From Bacteroidota bacterium (GTDB lineage Bacteria > Bacteroidota > Bacteroidia > Bacteroidales > Paludibacteraceae): a DNA stretch of 64,000 bases. The position numbers and the translations under genes were made by a program. The DNA is taken from NCBI GenBank assembly GCA_017860295.1, contig JAFNAS010000002.1:124001-188000 (forward strand), given 5' to 3'. Position 1 is the stretch's first letter; each line of letters starts with the position of its first letter. Below, one piece after another: positions 61,799 to 64,000 of this stretch. The notes beneath the pieces are model-generated. The model had not been told where the DNA came from. It saw only the letters and a list, made by a program, of their open reading frames with translations, and did no database searches.

Positions 61799-62799
61799 GA
61801 CTTCTTGATAATTTTAACTACAGCCGACATACCTGTTCTCAGGTTGAACGAAGATAATTTAGCTCCGTTTTCGACTGCATCGATTGAAATTTTCACCGGA
61901 ACACGTTGTGTCACTTTGGTAAAGTTACCCGAAGCATTGTTCGGTGGAATAAGCGAAAATTGTGATGCCGTGGTCGATCCGATAGTAAATATTTTTCCGA
62001 CAAAAATAACACCTGGATACGTATCGATGGTAAACCGGGCCGACTGCCCCATGTGTAATGTTTCCATTTTAGTCTCTTCCAGATAGACCAAAATCCAGAA
62101 CTTCTTATTGTTATTCACCGTATAGATCGATTGCCCGGGTTGAGCAATATCGCCCGGCAATAACCATCGTTTAGCAATAACGCCATCCGTCGGAGCATAC
62201 AATTTGGTATTATTCAACTGAGTAGAAACAACCCCGATCTGAGCATCGGCGGCAACAATTGCTGCTTCAGCTGTTTTAATCTGTGTTTTCGACACCTGCA
62301 ACTGAGCCTTGGCAGCTTCGTATTGTGCCTGTGCCGTTTCTAAAGCTTTCTTGCTATGATCGTATTGCTCTTTCGTAACAACACCTCCGCTGTACTGTTT
62401 CTTTGCCCGATCAAAATCATCCTGTGCTTTTTCCAGCCCGATTTGCAGTACTTTGATATTTTTCTCATCATACTGAAATTTCGCTTCCGTCTGCACTTTG
62501 TTGGCTTCGGTTTGGCTCTTACCGGCAATCATCTGCTTTTTCTGAGCCAGCAGGTCAACACTATCCAACTCGGCCAACAGTTGTCCCTGTTTTACCGAAT
62601 CACCTTCCTGCACATATAAATGCGATATACGTCCCATTATTTTCGAACTGACCGAAATATTATCGGATGCTACATAGGCATCATCCGTTTTCAGATAACT
62701 CGCATAATCGGCATACCACAACGCCCCTCCAACTACAACTGCAATGACTACTACAGCAAGAGGCACATACACTTTCCAATCTTTTTTTACCTTACTCAT
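61795..62799 (-). CDS. HlyD/EmrA-type periplasmic adaptor (membrane fusion protein)
   Basis: A 334-residue adaptor that bridges the MFS pump and the TolC channel. An N-terminal membrane anchor (about 7-28, 'VPLAVVVIAVVVGGALWYAD') is followed by a lipoyl half-domain 'YLKTDDAYVASDNISVSSKI' and 'VQEGDSVKQGQLLAELD', a long coiled-coil hairpin (about 75-170) and a beta-barrel 'LYAPTDGVIAKRWLLPGDIAQPGQ' (part). The start is taken as 62799; an in-frame ATG at 62820 would add seven residues. It lies 41 bp after marR and overlaps the MFS gene by 4 bp. Confidence 0.93.
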   Translation of the reverse strand: MSKVKKDWKVYVPLAVVVIAVVVGGALWYADYASYLKTDDAYVASDNISVSSKIMGRISHLYVQEGDSVKQGQLLAELDSVDLLAQKKQMIAGKSQTEANKVQTEAKFQYDEKNIKVLQIGLEKAQDDFDRAKKQYSGGVVTKEQYDHSKKALETAQAQYEAAKAQLQVSKTQIKTAEAAIVAADAQIGVVSTQLNNTKLYAPTDGVIAKRWLLPGDIAQPGQSIYTVNNNKKFWILVYLEETKMETLHMGQSARFTIDTYPGVIFVGKIFTIGSTTASQFSLIPPNNASGNFTKVTQRVPVKISIDAVENGAKLSSFNLRTGMSAVVKIIKKS

Positions 62800-62840
62800 G
62801 TCTCTCAAATTATTACGCAAGCACTATCGCGGCTTGCAAG

Positions 62841-63341
62841 TTACACATCTATTTCTTTCTTGCACTCACTAGACGAACTGCAATTCTGAATCATCGTTTT
62901 ACCAACCTCTGTCAATATCTCGTTGATATACTGTGCGCTTTCGTTCAACTTGTGCAATTTTTCTTTATCTACCAACAACAAACTGGCACGCAGCGATTCG
63001 GTCATTATCTGCTTAATTTCCCAAAACCGCTCCCTGCCTTTCTCCGTCAACTGAATATAAATAATTCGTCTGTCATTCTCGTCGTTCAATCGTTCCACCA
63101 TCTCTTCGGCAATCAGTCTATCCACCAAAGCAGTCACATGCGGTTTCGGAACCGACAAATGATGTCCGATGCCAGTCATCGTCAATTTACCATGATGCCA
63201 CAAAGCACCCAATGTTTGTAACGTTTGTTGAGTCATATTTGTCTTAGACCGAACGCCCTTAATAAAGATTCGGCCTAAAATAGGAACCACGTGAGACAGA
63301 TTGTCGGAGATCGATTTTATTTCCTGATCCAGATCATCCAT
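62841..63341 (-). CDS. MarR family transcriptional regulator of the efflux operon
   Basis: A 166-residue winged-helix regulator, probably a ligand-released repressor of its own operon. Helix-turn-helix segment 'TMTGIGHHLSVPKPHVTALVDRLIAEEMVERL' (positions about 54-86, given as a region), the wing 'NDRRIIYIQLTEKG' and the dimerisation helices at both ends are present. The C-terminus carries three Cys residues in 'NCSSSSECKKE', which is unusual for a MarR and could be a redox or metal site. It is the first gene of the operon with the pump genes. Confidence 0.92.
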   Translation of the reverse strand: MDDLDQEIKSISDNLSHVVPILGRIFIKGVRSKTNMTQQTLQTLGALWHHGKLTMTGIGHHLSVPKPHVTALVDRLIAEEMVERLNDENDRRIIYIQLTEKGRERFWEIKQIMTESLRASLLLVDKEKLHKLNESAQYINEILTEVGKTMIQNCSSSSECKKEIDV

Positions 63342-63382
63342 ACTATTTCATTGTTATAATTATTACTCTCAATTAATGGTTA

Positions 63383-63413
63383 CAAAATTATAACTATTAT
63401 CATTACAAAACAA
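63383..63413 (-). promoter_or_regulatory. Promoter and probable MarR operator of the efflux operon
   Basis: TTG at 63413-63411 and TAATTTTG at 63390-63383 on the minus strand, spacing 20 nt, 42 bp before the marR start. TTACAAAA occurs twice in direct orientation (plus strand, about 63380 and 63403), overlapping the promoter, and may be the regulator's binding site. Confidence 0.6.
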
Positions 63414-63509
63414 TTAATCTGAAAATATTTTTGTAAAATAAATACAACAAACTAATAACAAACAGATTAAAAGACGAACAAACAGTCTAAAAATGCGATA
63501 TCTATATAC

Positions 63510-63543
63510 AAAAATGCCCTTCAAAGTCAACTTTGAAGGGCAT
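63510..63543 (-). terminator. Rho-independent terminator after the guanine deaminase gene
   Basis: Perfect 13-bp stem ATGCCCTTCAAAG / CTTTGAAGGGCAT with a 4-nt loop; T-run on the minus strand. Confidence 0.92.
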
Positions 63544-63593
63544 AATCAGAAAAAAAATTCTTATTTTATCATCCAAAAGAGAAAACCGGCATC

Positions 63594-64000
63594 TTAATAT
63601 TCTGTTTTATCCGGTTTGTTTGCCCAGGCTTCAAAAGCGACCAAGGCCTCTTCTCGTAGAATGCTACTAATTGGCAAATTACGCATCGCTGGATTCAGTT
63701 TCAGTTCTTCGTAAATAAATGAATCGTCAAATCCGATATTTTGAGCATCGGTTTTGGTATTGGCATAAAACAGTTTATCGAAGTGAGCCCAGTAGATAGC
63801 GCCCAAACACATCGGGCAAGGCTCGCACGAACTATAAATGATACACCCCGACAAATCGTATGTATTCAACTTTCGGGCAGCCTCTCTGATCGCAATAATT
63901 TCGGCATGAGCTGTCGGGTCGTTGTGCTGGGTCACACTATTAGACCCTGTAGCCACCACTTCTCCGTTTTTTACAACAACCGCCCCAAAAGGACCGCCTC
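63594..64000 (-). CDS. guaD: Guanine deaminase (GuaD-like), 5' end outside window
   Basis: A cytidine-deaminase-fold enzyme, probably hydrolysing guanine to xanthine. The frame is open to the window edge (residues GGPFGAVVVKNG are readable before the first in-frame internal start), so about 135 residues are present and the N-terminal 20 or so are missing. The zinc site is complete: 'TAHAEIIAIREA' (His and the proton-shuttling Glu) and 'SSCEPCPMCLGAIYWA' (PCxxC). The 'GFDDSFIYEEL' block and tail 'FEAWANKPDKTEY' match Bacillus-type GuaD better than TadA. Confidence 0.9.
   Translation of the reverse strand, partial: GGPFGAVVVKNGEVVATGSNSVTQHNDPTAHAEIIAIREAARKLNTYDLSGCIIYSSCEPCPMCLGAIYWAHFDKLFYANTKTDAQNIGFDDSFIYEELKLNPAMRNLPISSILREEALVAFEAWANKPDKTEY

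Overview
The window is chromosomal DNA from a member of the Bacteroidota, most likely order Bacteroidales. Promoters fit the Bacteroidetes sigma-ABfr pattern (TTG, about 19-21 nt, TAnnTTTG) and starts mostly lack Shine-Dalgarno sites. The gene content also fits: NigD-like and DUF4827-like lipoproteins, FloA, a lineage-typical IMP dehydrogenase, RRM proteins with Gly/Arg tails, and a GH130 plus glycosyltransferase pair. Genus cannot be fixed from the sequence alone.

Layout. 1-7.4 kb is housekeeping and envelope: a truncated phosphohexomutase, small lipoproteins, an FKBP isomerase with FloA, IMP dehydrogenase and TrpS. 7.5-13.2 kb is a four-gene minus-strand cluster of exported hydrolases: three S41-type peptidases, two of them a tandem duplication, and an alpha/beta hydrolase. 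13.3-14.9 kb holds an unrecognised helical protein, a 21-bp tandem repeat array with a 126-bp higher-order period, and a run of palindromic repeats. 14.9-23.6 kb is a large receiver-like/ATP-grasp protein, Ffh, a GNAT acetyltransferase with a FolK-like protein, and an operon of nucleoside phosphorylase, DUF308 protein and MnmE.

25.2-45.3 kb is the main accessory feature: an 18-gene minus-strand operon for an extracellular contractile injection system (eCIS, the Afp/PVC/MAC type). In transcription order it encodes a DUF4255 cap protein, an unknown, sheath, two tube proteins, a 53-aa DUF5908 protein, a LysM tube/baseplate protein, a VgrG-like spike, PAAR tip, gp25, a J-type baseplate protein, a fibre-like protein, a second baseplate-wedge protein, a DUF4157 protein with a transglutaminase-like Cys-His-Asp triad (probable cargo), a methyltransferase, a 70-aa protein carrying the cargo-type VDNRP motif, a repeat-built tape-measure protein and an AAA+ ATPase. 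A short helix-turn-helix protein resembling the N-terminus of WYL regulators sits just upstream and may control the cluster. An unrecognised membrane protein lies downstream.

45.8-47.2 kb is mostly non-coding, with a long palindrome and a 40-aa Lys-rich ORF. 47.2-50.7 kb has a GH130 mannoside phosphorylase-like gene and a glycosyltransferase fused to an alpha-barrel domain. 51.3-54.7 kb is an RNA-remodelling group (RhlE-like helicase, cold-shock-domain protein, two RRM proteins) with long untranslated leaders, plus a hemolysin III homologue. 54.8-58.8 kb has an S9 peptidase, a membrane acyltransferase and YaaA. 58.8-63.4 kb is a MarR / EmrA / EmrB / TolC efflux operon, and a truncated guanine deaminase closes the window.
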